Both the position numbers and the translations under genes were made by a program. From Rhizophlyctis rosea (Eukaryota; Chytridiomycota; Chytridiomycetes; Rhizophlyctidales; Rhizophlyctidaceae), in the NCBI GenBank assembly GCA_027596075.1, contig JADGJC010000050.1:62001-126000 (forward strand): a stretch of DNA of 64,000 nucleotides, in the 5' to 3' direction. How positions within the stretch are numbered: the stretch's first letter is position 1; each line of letters starts with the position of its first letter. Of this stretch, positions 36,253-46,239 are shown in pieces. Under the pieces are notes generated by a model. The model did not search any database and had not been told where the DNA came from. It worked only from the letters and a program-made list of their open reading frames with translations.

Positions 36253-38386
36253 ATGGTAGGAACATTTTCGTCCGTAGATGCTCAGAACCAACGGAAGGAC
36301 TGTTTGTTAGTATTCGTGCACGGTTTCTTAGGCTCAGAAGCAAGTTTTGCCGCGTTCCCTCAGCATGTGGTAGAAACCCTGTCCGACCTCCACCACATCC
36401 CTGAGACATCTGTAGAGGCTCTCGTCTTCCCACGATACGATACTCGTGGTAACAGTAGTCGCGCAGCCCAAAAACTCATCGACTGGTTGCTGCTTTATGC
36501 CACCACCGCAAAGTACCGGTGCGTCATCTTGCTAGCGCACTCCATGGGGGGTTTGTTGGCAGTCGACGCGTACCAGTACCTTTATGAACTGCATAAGGCG
36601 AACCTAAACGACAGCAGCACCAGTGATAGTAAAGGGAAGGAGCCGGTGGCCCAGGCTGCCTCCAACACGTGGATGACGTCGTTTTATGGAGGGACGGAGG
36701 CGGCTACGTCTTGGTTGAACAACTTGGCGGCGCCGGTAGGGCAGTGGTTCCAACGCACTGATGCAGGGGCGAGCAGTAGCGTAGCTTCAGCCAAGCAAAG
36801 TGCGGAAGGTACGCAAACTCAGCCAGATCCCAATCCACCTCCATCCGATACCGCAACAGACAATACAACCTCGCCCACATCCAACCTGCCCCACGCACCA
36901 GACATACCCGACGCCGCCATCCCACCCAACCCATCCGTCACCCCGGGCGATCCCACGCAAACAGCATGTCTGAACGACCAGGAATTCGAGCGTGTCGAGC
37001 AACAAAATGACAAAGTCGAATCCGACATCCGACTCTTAGTCAACGTACGCGGCATCATCACATTCGATTCACCTTTCTACGGTTTGCACACCAACGTCAT
37101 CACACAAGCCGGAACCAGTAAAGCCGTTTCCGTCGTCTCGGAAGGGTTATCAAACGTGACGGCTTACTTACCAAGTGCTGTGGATGCGGCGCATCATGCT
37201 GCGGCTGCTTACTTGCCTGAATTCATATCGGTTCCAACGGGCGGGAGCGGAATGAAAGTTGAACTGCCGACTTCTTGGTTGTTGAGGGGTGTTAGGAATG
37301 TTGGTGGGTCGGTTAGGACAACAACGGTGGAGTCCGCTCCGGTGGAGTCGGCACAGGAGAAGGCATCTGGCGAGAAATTACAGGATTCGAGTCAGAGTCG
37401 TAAGACAATGAAGGACTTGACGGCAGCTTTGGATGAGAATGCCACCAACAGTGGAACTGGGGATGTGATCTCAGCAGATCCGGAAACAATCACAACCAAC
37501 GGTATCACGCAACCAGAGATTGTCCTCTCAGGAGCGGCTTCAGACCCCAGTAGTACCGCCGTGACAGTCCCGACTACCCAATCAACTGTCGCCATGTCAA
37601 CACTCCTCGACCCCAACAAATGGCCAACATGGGCACGATACACTGCTACTGGTGCCGCGGTTGCTGCCGGAGCGTACGCCATAGGAGCTTATGCACCTGT
37701 CGCCGCGGCTCTCATTCCTGCCACGACCATGGCGCGAACGGTGGCCATCCAGCACGTGGATATTTTGCGGGATCATATGGAATTTTTGTATCCTCTGATC
37801 AATTCTCATGAAGAGATGAACCGCAGAATACAGACTATGCAACGGGAGATGGAGACACGCAGGCGGTTGATGTTTAAGGGGTTTTACTTGGCGGTGAGTT
37901 CCCAACTCAACTTTATTCGAAGATATGCCATTGTAAATCGTTGGAGCCTGAGTTGACAAGTTTTCTTTCCATCATTTACAGCTGCCTCCATACCCTGTCG
38001 GAAAGCCCGCCGCTCCATCATCCAACAAATCCAAAGATCCATCACCAACCGCCTCAACCTCCCAGTCCACACTCTCTACCGACCCAAGTTCTTCATCATC
38101 CCAATTCCCCACCACATCAGACGTAGACCTCGACGCCTTCCTCCCCGATGACGCAACCGCCCTTTTGGACTCCAAACCCCCGCCTCGCCACTTTTGCGTG
38201 CCCCCGCCATCATCAACGCAGCACCTTTTCACGACCGTCACGTCACCGCTCATGAACGAAATTGATGCGCATATGAACATGTTTGATTGTAATGTGGGAG
38301 GGAAGGCGTATTTGGATTTGGTTCATCGGACTGCAGACATTGTTGCGGGGCTTTTGGCGGAGGAGGTGGTGAGGTCGGGTGGGTGA
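36253..38386 (+). CDS. DUF676-type serine lipase/esterase with long low-complexity insert
   Basis: Alpha/beta hydrolase of the putative serine esterase family (DUF676, as in yeast Rog1 relatives). Two exons, 36253-37893 and 37982-38386, give 681 residues. The N-terminal half begins VFVHGFLGSEASF (oxyanion region, about 20-32) and has the nucleophile elbow LLAHSMGGLLAVDAY (Ser about 97). A disordered Thr/Pro/Asn-rich insert of about 110 residues follows. The core then resumes with LVNVRGIITFDSPFYGLH (about 262-279). A hydrophobic Ala/Gly segment near 460-495 could be membrane-associated. The C-terminal region ends in HMNMFDCNVGGKAYLDLVHRT. The catalytic His was not assigned with certainty. A remodelling role for membrane lipids is inference. 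Confidence 0.85.
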
Positions 38387-38603
38387 TGGGTGTTGCGTAA
38401 GATAGGGGTTTGGGATTGTTGGCATATCGAAGGGGTAGGCCTGGATGGGCAATGCAACGGCATCAAGATCAAGACACAAGTTTTGTGATGTTCTGTAAAA
38501 ATGTACATAATCATTGATGAGTTTGCTCTAAGTTGTTCTATATACAAATGTGGCATTGAATCTATATACAGCTACATGATCTACTATTGGAGTAAAAAAG
38601 AGA

Positions 38604-38614
38604 GGGGGGGGGGG
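38604..38614 (+). repeat. Homopolymer run of 11 G
   Basis: Eleven consecutive G between AGAGA and CAGG, in the 3' gap between the lipase and deoxyhypusine synthase genes. Such a run is prone to length errors in sequencing. Confidence 0.9.
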
Positions 38615-38649
38615 CAGGTACGGACAAGAAGATTTTAGGAGCTCGTGGT

Positions 38650-40016
38650 CTATCGCCCTCCTTTTTCATGATACAGTTTGGCGAATGTCTCCGCAACTAG
38701 AATAGGAAAAACAATTGAAGCATCTGCATACACCTTGACAGGCTCGGCTGTCATCCTGATTTTGCCCCATGAAACCGCTTCGTCAGGTCGAGCGCCAGCA
38801 TCTGAGCCATCAAACTCTTGGCCAGTGTTGATGTAGACTGCAAAATCCGCTCCGTTGCGCTGCATACCATCGGTGGTAAGTAATAATCCAGTTGCAGTCT
38901 CAAAAACCTCAGTCATGACTCACCATCAAATTCGCATTACAAATATGGTGCTTCACAACCCCACCACCCAGAATGATCACGCCCGTCTTCTTCGCAAAGA
39001 CGGCCTCATTGTTGACTGCGCGGATGTCTCCCGCTATATCAATGACGAGACCCGGGTTTTTGTATGAGTGGAAGTAGATCATGTCGCCCAAGGATCCGTC
39101 TGTTAGTGCTGGACAGTAGACGGGTATTGAGTTCTGAAGGCGGCGTCGAAACGTGCATGTTGAGTGAGGGGTGCGCATTGAAGGGTTGCAACGACCATTT
39201 CCCATACCTTGTATGCCCAGTAGTAAATACTATCCTTATTATCAATAACCTTCCCCAACCGATGAATAATCTTCGAAGGCGTCCACACCGTCCCTTCCTC
39301 ATTCTGCTCCTTCAACAACTGATCAAGAACCGGCATCACCCAATCCTCAAACTTGCAATAATTGTGATTCGGCACCAGCAAGTTCCCAATCCTGTTCAAC
39401 CCTTTCTTCCGCAAGTCCTCTCCCCTGAGATCGAAGCGACCTAAGTAAGTTGGACCAAGACATTTGATAATGTCCTCTTCGACACCACCAGCGGAAGTGA
39501 CGACGCAGTCGACGAGTTTATGTTGGACGAGGAAGCGGATGTGTTCGCGGATGCCGGAGGAGACGAGGTTGGAGGTGTAGCCGAGGAAGATTTTGCATTT
39601 TGTTTGGGCGCGGACGTCTGGGGAGAGGTATTCGGGGGATTCGTCGGAATGGATAGCTTCGTTGGAAAGTCGCCAGTTTAGCTGCATGTAAAGTTGGGTA
39701 AGTCTCGGCAAGCGGGTGCGAACGAGGTAAACAAAACCCCCCGACGCTGCAGGAGACATACCATTTGGTTAACCTGGCCAACCGCTTTTCCTAAGCTTGT
39801 CGCCTGGAACCCAGTACGTAAATATGAACTCAACAAATCCGGATAGTTCACGCCGTTATTGAAGTCGTAACCGCGAACTTGGGTTGCGTCTTCTGGCATG
39901 GGGGTGGACTGAACCAAAACAGCTTCCAATGCTGACGAAGGAGTACTCGTTGGTACTCCTTCAGGAGACGACAGCGTGCCTTGGACTCCATTTGTTTGCG
40001 GTTGTGGTGGTGTCAT
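38650..40016 (-). CDS. Deoxyhypusine synthase
   Basis: NAD-dependent transfer of the aminobutyl group of spermidine to a lysine of eIF5A, the first step of hypusine formation in the cytosol. Exons 40016-39762, 39681-39208, 39133-38924, 38859-38650; 382 residues, all phase 0. Seen: [68 protein letters not shown], and the active-site lysine in [15 protein letters not shown], then [27 protein letters not shown] (read in pieces across exon 4). Length and motifs match the active single-form enzyme. It is divergent from the oxidoreductase at 40777. Confidence 0.96.
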
Positions 40017-40776
40017 TATGCTCGTAAGTCAAGACGACAACGAAATGTGAGAGTGCAAGTGGCCAAAATCAGAGGGAAAGGCTATCAGCAGGTGAAATTT
40101 TGGGGGGACGATGTGTGTGGCTTGGCAAGCCGCCGCCACAAACAAATCCATGGCAATAAGACTTTCGCGAACTTCGCCTGAAACGTCCTGCTTGCCAATG
40201 CAGGCTCTCGTGAGCCGAGCTGAGCCATAATGTTATCCAATAATGAACAACACGCCTTCCTCACGTTGTTTTCATGGCACCTTGAAACTCATTACCTCTT
40301 GTATGTCTATCTTCAGACTTCCATTGCTTTTTCCCGCCGGAATTTGGCTGACAGTGAAAGACAGTGCACGCAGGACTGTGATGAATGGCCATCTAATGTG
40401 CGGTCCTTCCTATTGCTTCACATGTCTTTGCTGTATAGTTTGTGTCGGATCTTGAGCTAACACCCGGTAACCACCACTGCAAATTACTAATCACACAGGA
40501 ATCAGGATCCCGCCGCTTTTGATGATCGGCCATTGGCCGTTTGTGGCGTTCGAGCGATTGGTCAGCCACGTGGTTTGGTCCCACAAGGTTGAAGGGGATG
40601 GATTGTACAGCCCTCCGAGTTCGCAGCCACTGCCGCGTCTGCCGCGTCCTCCACCACCCGACCCGGAGCATAAATACCAGGGCTAAAATGCCTCAACCCA
40701 TTCCTTCAACCAGCAAGTCCAACTCATTTCTTTCGATCTCCCAACCACGACAGGGTTTCACACAAACTCACAAAAA
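40017..40776. promoter_or_regulatory. Divergent upstream region with TATA-like box
   Basis: 760 bases between deoxyhypusine synthase and the oxidoreductase. CATAAATA at 40669-40676 lies about 100 bases before the ATG at 40777. A CCACGTGG-like palindrome (GCCACGTGG at 40564-40572) resembles an E-box bound by bHLH factors; function is inference. Confidence 0.5.
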
Positions 40777-41853
40777 ATGACTACCATCCACGACGTTCTC
40801 ATCATTGGTGCTGGCCCTGGCGGTCTCTCATGCGCAGGTGCCCTGGCGCGCCAGCTTCGCAGCACCGCGGTCGTCGATTCGGGCGTCTATCGCAATGCCC
40901 GCGCTACTCACATGCACAATTATTTGGGTAAGCATACCATTTGATTGGTCTGTCATTAAATTCACATCAACTAACATGTTTATGCAGGTTTTGACCATGT
41001 CCCTCCATCCCAACTCCGCGCTAAAGGCCGCCAAGATCTCCTCGCTCGATACCAAACAACTACCTTCGTTGACCGCGAAGTCCTAAGCATTGCCAAAATC
41101 CCCACCACCACCACCGACGCCAATTCACGTGAAGCATTCATCTTCAAAGCCGTCGACTCCGCCTCGGAATCCCACTACGGCCGCGCTGTCGTCCTAGCCA
41201 CGGGTGTGAAGGACGTCTTCCCGGAGATCCCAGGCTTTGCAGACTGCTGGGGACGCGGGATCTTCCATTGTCTCTTCTGCCATGGCTACGAAGAACGCGG
41301 GGCCGCAAGAGCGGGTGTTCTGACTGGCGGCATGTGCCTCAATGCGAAGATGGCGATGCATTTCACTATCATGGCCAAACAACTTGCCAGCACCGTAACG
41401 ATTTACACCAATGGAGACGAAGGGATTGCTGCAGAGGCAGAGACATTGGTGGCTGGGAAAGATTACCTTAAGGTGGACAAGCGGCGGATTGTGAAGGTGG
41501 AAATGGCAGATCCGGCTAATGGTGACGGGACTAGCGACCACGGTGTCTCGGATATTGTGTTGCACTTTGACCAAGGGGAGTCAGTTAGGGAGGGGTTCCT
41601 CGCCCATGCGCCGAAGACGAAGGTGAATGGACCTTGGGAGGAGCAGCTTGGTATAGGAATGGCGGACAATGGGATGGACTTTAAGACTATCAATATGTTC
41701 AACGAATCGACTGTTCCTGGGGTTTACATTGCTGGTGATTGCGGGGTCAATCCAAAAGCAGTTGTGACTGCTGCTGCGAGTGGGGCTATGGTGGCGGGTG
41801 GGATGACTCCATTCTTCGATGCACAACCCGCAAACTTAGTTATTCCCAAGTAG
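40777..41853 (+). CDS. Thioredoxin-reductase-like FAD oxidoreductase (GliT-like)
   Basis: Flavin enzyme of the class that handles dithiols. Exons 40777-40927 and 40988-41853 give 338 residues. The N-terminal FAD site is [19 protein letters not shown] (about 6-24). The redox motif is HCLFCHGYE with CxxC (about 155-158), as in GliT/HlmI-type enzymes that close disulfides of epipolythiodioxopiperazines. The C-terminal FAD motif is [15 protein letters not shown]. The usual NADPH-binding GxGxxA is replaced by a GGMCLNAK segment, which argues for an O2-dependent oxidase rather than a reductase. No ETP biosynthesis genes are adjacent, so the physiological substrate is open. Confidence 0.88.
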
Positions 41854-42816
41854 GTAGATCGAATCAAGGGTAGTGCACCGTGGTTCCGATTAGGATACTA
41901 TCATATGTCGCAAATTTGTATATTTCCAATTGTATTGTGTGTTTTTACTCTTTCAATCACAAACAGTGTTCGTATCAGCACATATGCCGTTTTCAGTTAC
42001 ATGCGCCAGATCAATCTCATGTCCTTCCTGGACCTTCCATTGGCAGGCGTAGTTTGCATGATCAATACCAGGTTGGTATGCTGTCGTAGGAGTGTGTAGT
42101 CGCGAATTCCAATGAAGTATTGGTGCAGTCCACAGATAAAGAAGATGAGAAATGCTTCAACAAATAAAGAAGATGAGATATGCTTAAGTATGAACTGTAC
42201 GACAAAATCTGGCATGCGTTCAGTTGGAAACGTGGAAGTGGGTTTAAACTGGACGTCCCCAATTAGATATTGCTGGATACACACGGCACCCTTCGAATGT
42301 CTCTGATGTACTGAGCATGAACATCGATGTCGGCGTCGGTCGCGTGATATTGAACATCACATGGCAGGTTTCATATTTGTCAAATACGGGTGCATATCTC
42401 GGGACTGCCCCACCCATGTTGTCCATTTCAAAAGCATATGTCACCACTGACTCCTCGTCTCGCTTTGAACCATAACTCACGCTCCTATTTGAGAGTCTCA
42501 TATGGTGTGCAAAGAATAGTAGGCGACATGCGATGTTGGCGATTATTACACTTTATCAGTCACGGTGCGGGCAATTGGAGATATGCACGCAGCAGGGCGT
42601 GACATGGCCCTCACCTGGCCATGAAATGGACCCCACCTTGCAATGAGACGGGACCTGAGATGCTCATAAAATTGACCATATTTTGGACCTCGTCCCCCAG
42701 GAGATGGAGTTCACACCGATGGTCAGATGGAGTTCCAGATGGAGTTCCAAATGGATTTCCAGATGGAGCCGCGGATGGAGTTGCAGATGGAGTTGACCTT
42801 TATGGTGTTAAACTAG
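41854..42816. other. Intergenic region with 12-bp array
   Basis: 963 bases with no convincing exon apart from a plus-strand open frame (42621-42908) that owes its length to the 12-bp array at 42700-42795. Confidence 0.4.
42700..42795 (+). repeat. Tandem array, 8 units of 12 bp
   Basis: Units vary around CAGATGGAGTTC (for example CAGATGGAGTTC twice, CAAATGGATTTC, CAGATGGAGCCG, CGGATGGAGTTG, CAGATGGAGTTG). All eight units keep the 12-base length, so one plus frame reads a four-residue repeat DGVP/DGVA. Confidence 0.85.
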
Positions 42817-43854
42817 TTGAATATGAACAACATGGCAATGTGGGCTTACCAACCCAATTGCTCTTCTTCGGAGGTCGAATCGTCCTTCAACTTGTGGGTC
42901 GAGTTTGATGTAAATAATGGAGAGTTTTGTTGTATATTACCCGCTTTTCCCCATGCTCTACGACCGCACTCGTTCAGGACCTTCCACTTAATTCAAGCAT
43001 TGATCCTAATTGCTTCTGCCAAAAGTTGCCCACAGGCTATGCGGTCTTGGTCAAATTGGAACTTGGAAGCAAGGGATCTGCCGAGTTGATCCGTTGCCTT
43101 CATAACAAGTTTGGGATGGGAGGGAGGGAGGTCCGTTGGGTGGAGAAGAGTTTCGAGGGCTCAACGGTAAGTCAGCAAATACTAAAACATCGTCAGGCCT
43201 ATCCGTCCCGACTTTTTGTCCTCAACTAGTTCCTGCACATCCATTCCAAAGATTTTCAGAATGCAGCGTGGGCTGCTCAGCTTGTCGAGGATTACTTGCA
43301 GGTGCGAGAACAGATGTTGGGATTCCTTTTTTCAGGATCACTCATTTGGATCATTCTGTCACTTGAATCTCAGGATCTTCCCACCGCCTTCCCAATTTTG
43401 TCGCCAGCTTTCAAAAGCAGCCCCTACGGCCGCGGAGCGGCCACATCTGCTAAAGATGACAAGTCCGTTCGCTTTGATCCCATCGGTCGCCACAAGCACC
43501 GGTCTTGCAAAGACCGGAAGAGCGACAAAGGCCAGAACAAACGCAGATTCAACAACCATTTGATCATCAATTCTGCAAAATCGCATAAGGTGGATTTCAC
43601 CCAACATCATCACCGTCGCCTGTGATTCCTTGAACTTCTCCTTGCAACGAGCCACCTCCCTTGCTGCACACCTTGGGGTCGAGTTCTCATTGGAAGCATT
43701 TACGGAAAGGTTCAGGACCATTCTTCAACAGAATCCCAGCCTTGCAAAAATGGGGGAAGGAGGACGTTGTGTGTGCGGGAATTCACCGCCGAGGGATTGT
43801 GAGTTCATCCGATGCGGTCGGTGCTGTCCCGGATGCTCAAGTCATAAGGTCTAA
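42817..43854 (+). CDS. Unresolved gene with KH-like segment and Cys-rich C terminus
   Basis: I do not recognise this gene. Three plausible exons, 42817-42909, 42978-43166 and 43230-43301, join in phase 0 with canonical sites. They encode a segment with hydrophobic spacing like a KH fold (YAVLVKLELGSKG ... RCLHNKFGMGG ... FLHIHSKDFQNAAWAAQLVE). A fourth open stretch begins at 43374 (basic, with HKHRSCKDRKSDKGQNKRR). The last part, in another frame, runs to a stop at 43854. It ends in CVCGNSPPRDCEFIRC and GRCCPGC, a probable zinc cluster. An AATAAA follows 15 bases after that stop. The link between the fourth and last segments is not solved, so this may be a broken gene or a mis-modelled one. 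Confidence 0.3.
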
Positions 43855-43868
43855 AGTTTCTTGTTGTT

Positions 43869-43874
43869 AATAAA
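43869..43874 (+). terminator. AATAAA polyadenylation signal
   Basis: AATAAA lies just after the open frame that ends at 43854, which supports transcription of that plus-strand frame. Confidence 0.4.
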
Positions 43875-44212
43875 TCATCCATCATATCATATCATCTCTA
43901 CTTCCCTTTGTGCTCACAAAGTTGTTGGGCAAAATGCTTCCCTGACCCATCAAATGACTTTCATCGCAAACGGGCGTGCAGCGTGATGTGTTGGAGGGGG
44001 CATCTCTTAGTAGCGATAACGCAGTTCCCATAGAATTTAGTAAGTGGATGATGAACCAACGATCACATGACCATTAAATCTTCGGCTGTAATCTGCACTC
44101 TTCAAATTGCACCCAACCCAGCGCTCTCTGTCGGGTCCTAACTGGCATTGATTTCGACTCTACATCTATAATAACGTTACAGACGAACACATCCAACTAC
44201 ATAGTGCTTTGA
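43875..44212. other. Intergenic region between convergent genes
   Basis: About 340 bases between the 3' ends of the unresolved gene and the SDR gene. Nothing is recognised here. Confidence 0.4.
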
Positions 44213-45228
44213 TCATGGTTCCTTCTTATCTACATCCCGGACTTGTTTTCTGGTTAATTCCAAGTGTTTCTCATCAATGATATTCACACTTCGTGCCAAA
44301 GCCCGTGCCTGCGAAGGCCATAGAGCCGTCAAAACCCAAGATACCCATTTCCCAATAACAATATCCTTTTGCGGCCCATATGCCACCCTTCGTCGTTCCG
44401 CCGTTGATTTCAGAAGGAACTTTGCGGCGTCGCTCATTGAGGCCACACCCTTCATCATGCTATCTGAAAGAACGATAGGGAGTTTGTCCTTTCGTGCTGT
44501 AAAGCCTACGTTTGTGTCGAAGGATTCAGTTCCGACGCTGCCGACGATACAGGTTGTGATGGACATATTTTGGCCGAGAATATCAAGCTCTTCTCGGACT
44601 GATTCCAGGAGTGTCGTCATGAATTGCTTGGACGACCAGTACAATGCGAGCGTGGGGAGAGGTAGTAGAATACTGGCGGAGCTGGTGTAGGTCAAGGTTC
44701 CATTGGACTGAATGAGAAGAGGAAGGGCGTCTCTGACGAGTTGCGTCATGACGAGAACGTTGATGGAGATGCTGGTGTTGATGTCTTTTGTGGTATTTGA
44801 GCAGAAGAACTCGGGGGCTGGGCCTGCGAGGTGGTTGAGGAAGAGTGAATCAAGTCCGTCAAAACGCGATAGGATGTTTTGTCGCAGGGTGGCTGGGGCA
44901 TTGGAGTCTGAAAGGTCGAGAAGGAGAGTGTGTACTTTTGGTGAGCCGGCTTCTTTGCAGGCTTGTTCAAGCTGTTATGTCGATTTAAGGGTTTTTTGCG
45001 AGGAAGCGGAAGAGGAGAACATACTTCACCCACCTTTCGTAGCCCCTCCTCGTTCACGTCAACCAGGAGCAGCCGTGCGCCTTGCTGTGCCAGTTGTATG
45101 CAGGCAGCGTTTCCGAAGCCTTTCGCACAACCACAAAATACCACGCGTTTCCTCAACCAGAAAGAACTGTGGTCAGATGTCCAATACAGACGTCCAACGA
45201 AAGACCTCAGGGACTCTGGGAGCGGCAT
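44213..45228 (-). CDS. Short-chain dehydrogenase/reductase
   Basis: NAD(P)-dependent oxidoreductase of the classical SDR fold. Exons 45228-45034 and 44971-44213 give 317 residues. Cofactor motif GCAKGFG (about 33-39; TGxxxGxG with the first Thr replaced by Cys) followed by LLLVDVNEEG, where Asp suggests NAD preference. Catalytic residues: Ser in TSSASI and YWSSK for Tyr and Lys. FLNHLAG replaces the usual NNAG. The C-terminal part has TARKDK and ends in a charged tail. The overall layout resembles 11-beta-hydroxysteroid dehydrogenase-like and retinol dehydrogenase-like SDRs. Substrate unknown. Confidence 0.88.
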
Positions 45229-45490
45229 GTCGGACGGGCGGTTTGGTGGTTAACAGGGATTTTGCCGTGCTTTTCAGTTTGCGTGCATTCAAAGGTGCCG
45301 GTAAACCCTGAGATGGATTTCGTGGTGGGAGCCTGGGAGGAGCAGGGAAAGGAGAGGGCCAGGTGTTTGTTTACAAGCAGTTGGATATATTTAGCTAGGG
45401 TTATCCATCCATTGCAAGCGGGATGGGGTAAACAACGCCATCAGGCCAGGCCCAGCCGAATGACTCGGACATGCCATTAGTCCGTGTTTG

Positions 45491-45532
45491 GCATCATCTG
45501 AGCACGAATTCACGCATCATCTGAGCACGAAT
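45491..45532 (+). repeat. Direct repeat, two copies of 19 bp
   Basis: GCATCATCTGAGCACGAAT occurs at 45491-45509 and again at 45514-45532, a 23-base period. Confidence 0.85.
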
Positions 45533-45927
45533 CCAAACAACGAAACGGAGGGAGCTCCGTTTCGCTCGTTTGTCCTTCTTCCTGCACCTTGGCAACCTTT
45601 GCAACCCATTTCAAACCGGCATATACGTTCAACACATCGGACACGCTATCTCCTCCACGGACATCTGCTCACTTCTGGAAGCACAGCAAGTCTATTAACA
45701 GTGCGTTATCGCCTTTTCAACCGCGACCGCTCCAGCACCAGTAACTTCCAACGGATCGTCCAGTCCGTTCTGTATGGGGCGGGAAGGCCGGCTGTATTTG
45801 ACCGTTCCAAGGCTACTCTCGCCAGCCCTCCCGGCGGCAGAAAGCGAAAGAAAGCTGGACCGGCACAGAGTAGGTAGATAGTCTAGCTTTATTTAGGAGT
45901 TCCGGGGTGGTTAACGCTGCCCTAAGG

Positions 45928-46073
45928 CTACCAGTTGGAGCCTGGTTAGCGCAATATTGGGCAACAGCCCAATTAATTTGACAGGGCAATTAATTACTGC
46001 ACAGTGGCTTGGTCCCCATGAATCGGAATGGACCAGGCTCCAACTGGTAGCGCAATATTGGGCAACAGCCCAA
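45928..46073. repeat. Composite element: 19-bp perfect inverted repeat with flanking 26-bp direct repeats
   Basis: Arms CTACCAGTTGGAGCCTGGT at 45928-45946 and its exact reverse complement at 46032-46050. Immediately inside the left arm and overlapping the end of the right arm stands the same 26-bp sequence, beginning TAGCGCAATATTGGGC and ending CAGCCCAA (45947-45972 and 46048-46073). That 26-mer itself contains a hairpin TTGGGC-AACA-GCCCAA. The spacer also has two CAATTAATT copies. It may be a MITE-like remnant or a regulatory element upstream of the LRR gene. Confidence 0.8.
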
Positions 46074-46239
46074 GAGGGTGTGCCTCCCCCGAGTGCTCAC
46101 TCGCAAACACCCCGTCTCAATTTTCGTGCCTCCTCACGCTCTGCCACTTCCCCCAAACTTCGTCACAACACTTTTGTGCTATCCCTTTCACACGACCACC
46201 CACCATTACCCAGTGTTCGCCCCAACGACGTTTTCAGAT

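Larger units (their letters stand above)
45229..46239. other. Divergent upstream region with repeats
   Basis: About 1 kb between the SDR and LRR genes. It holds a 19-bp direct repeat (45491-45532) and a composite inverted/direct repeat (45928-46073). A plus-strand frame at 45488-45877 has no recognisable content and is not called. Confidence 0.45.

Noticed and set aside
43359..43721. Minus-strand open frame of 120 codons with a hydrophobic middle
   Set aside because: The plus strand in the same stretch has better splice-consistent exons and a polyadenylation signal; the minus frame lacks either.
36253..45228. Secondary-metabolite cluster formed by the GliT-like enzyme, SDR and lipase
   Set aside because: No NRPS, PKS, terpene synthase, transporter or cluster regulator is present between them; neighbours include deoxyhypusine synthase, a housekeeping gene.
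45488..45877. Plus-strand open frame of 129 codons upstream of the LRR gene
   Set aside because: Composition looks like leader or intergenic sequence, begins inside a direct repeat and shows no conserved motif.
45880..46080. Classical MITE or solo transposon end at the composite repeat
   Set aside because: No target-site duplication flanks the inverted arms and the direct repeats are not at the outer edges; kept as an unexplained repeat rather than called a mobile element.
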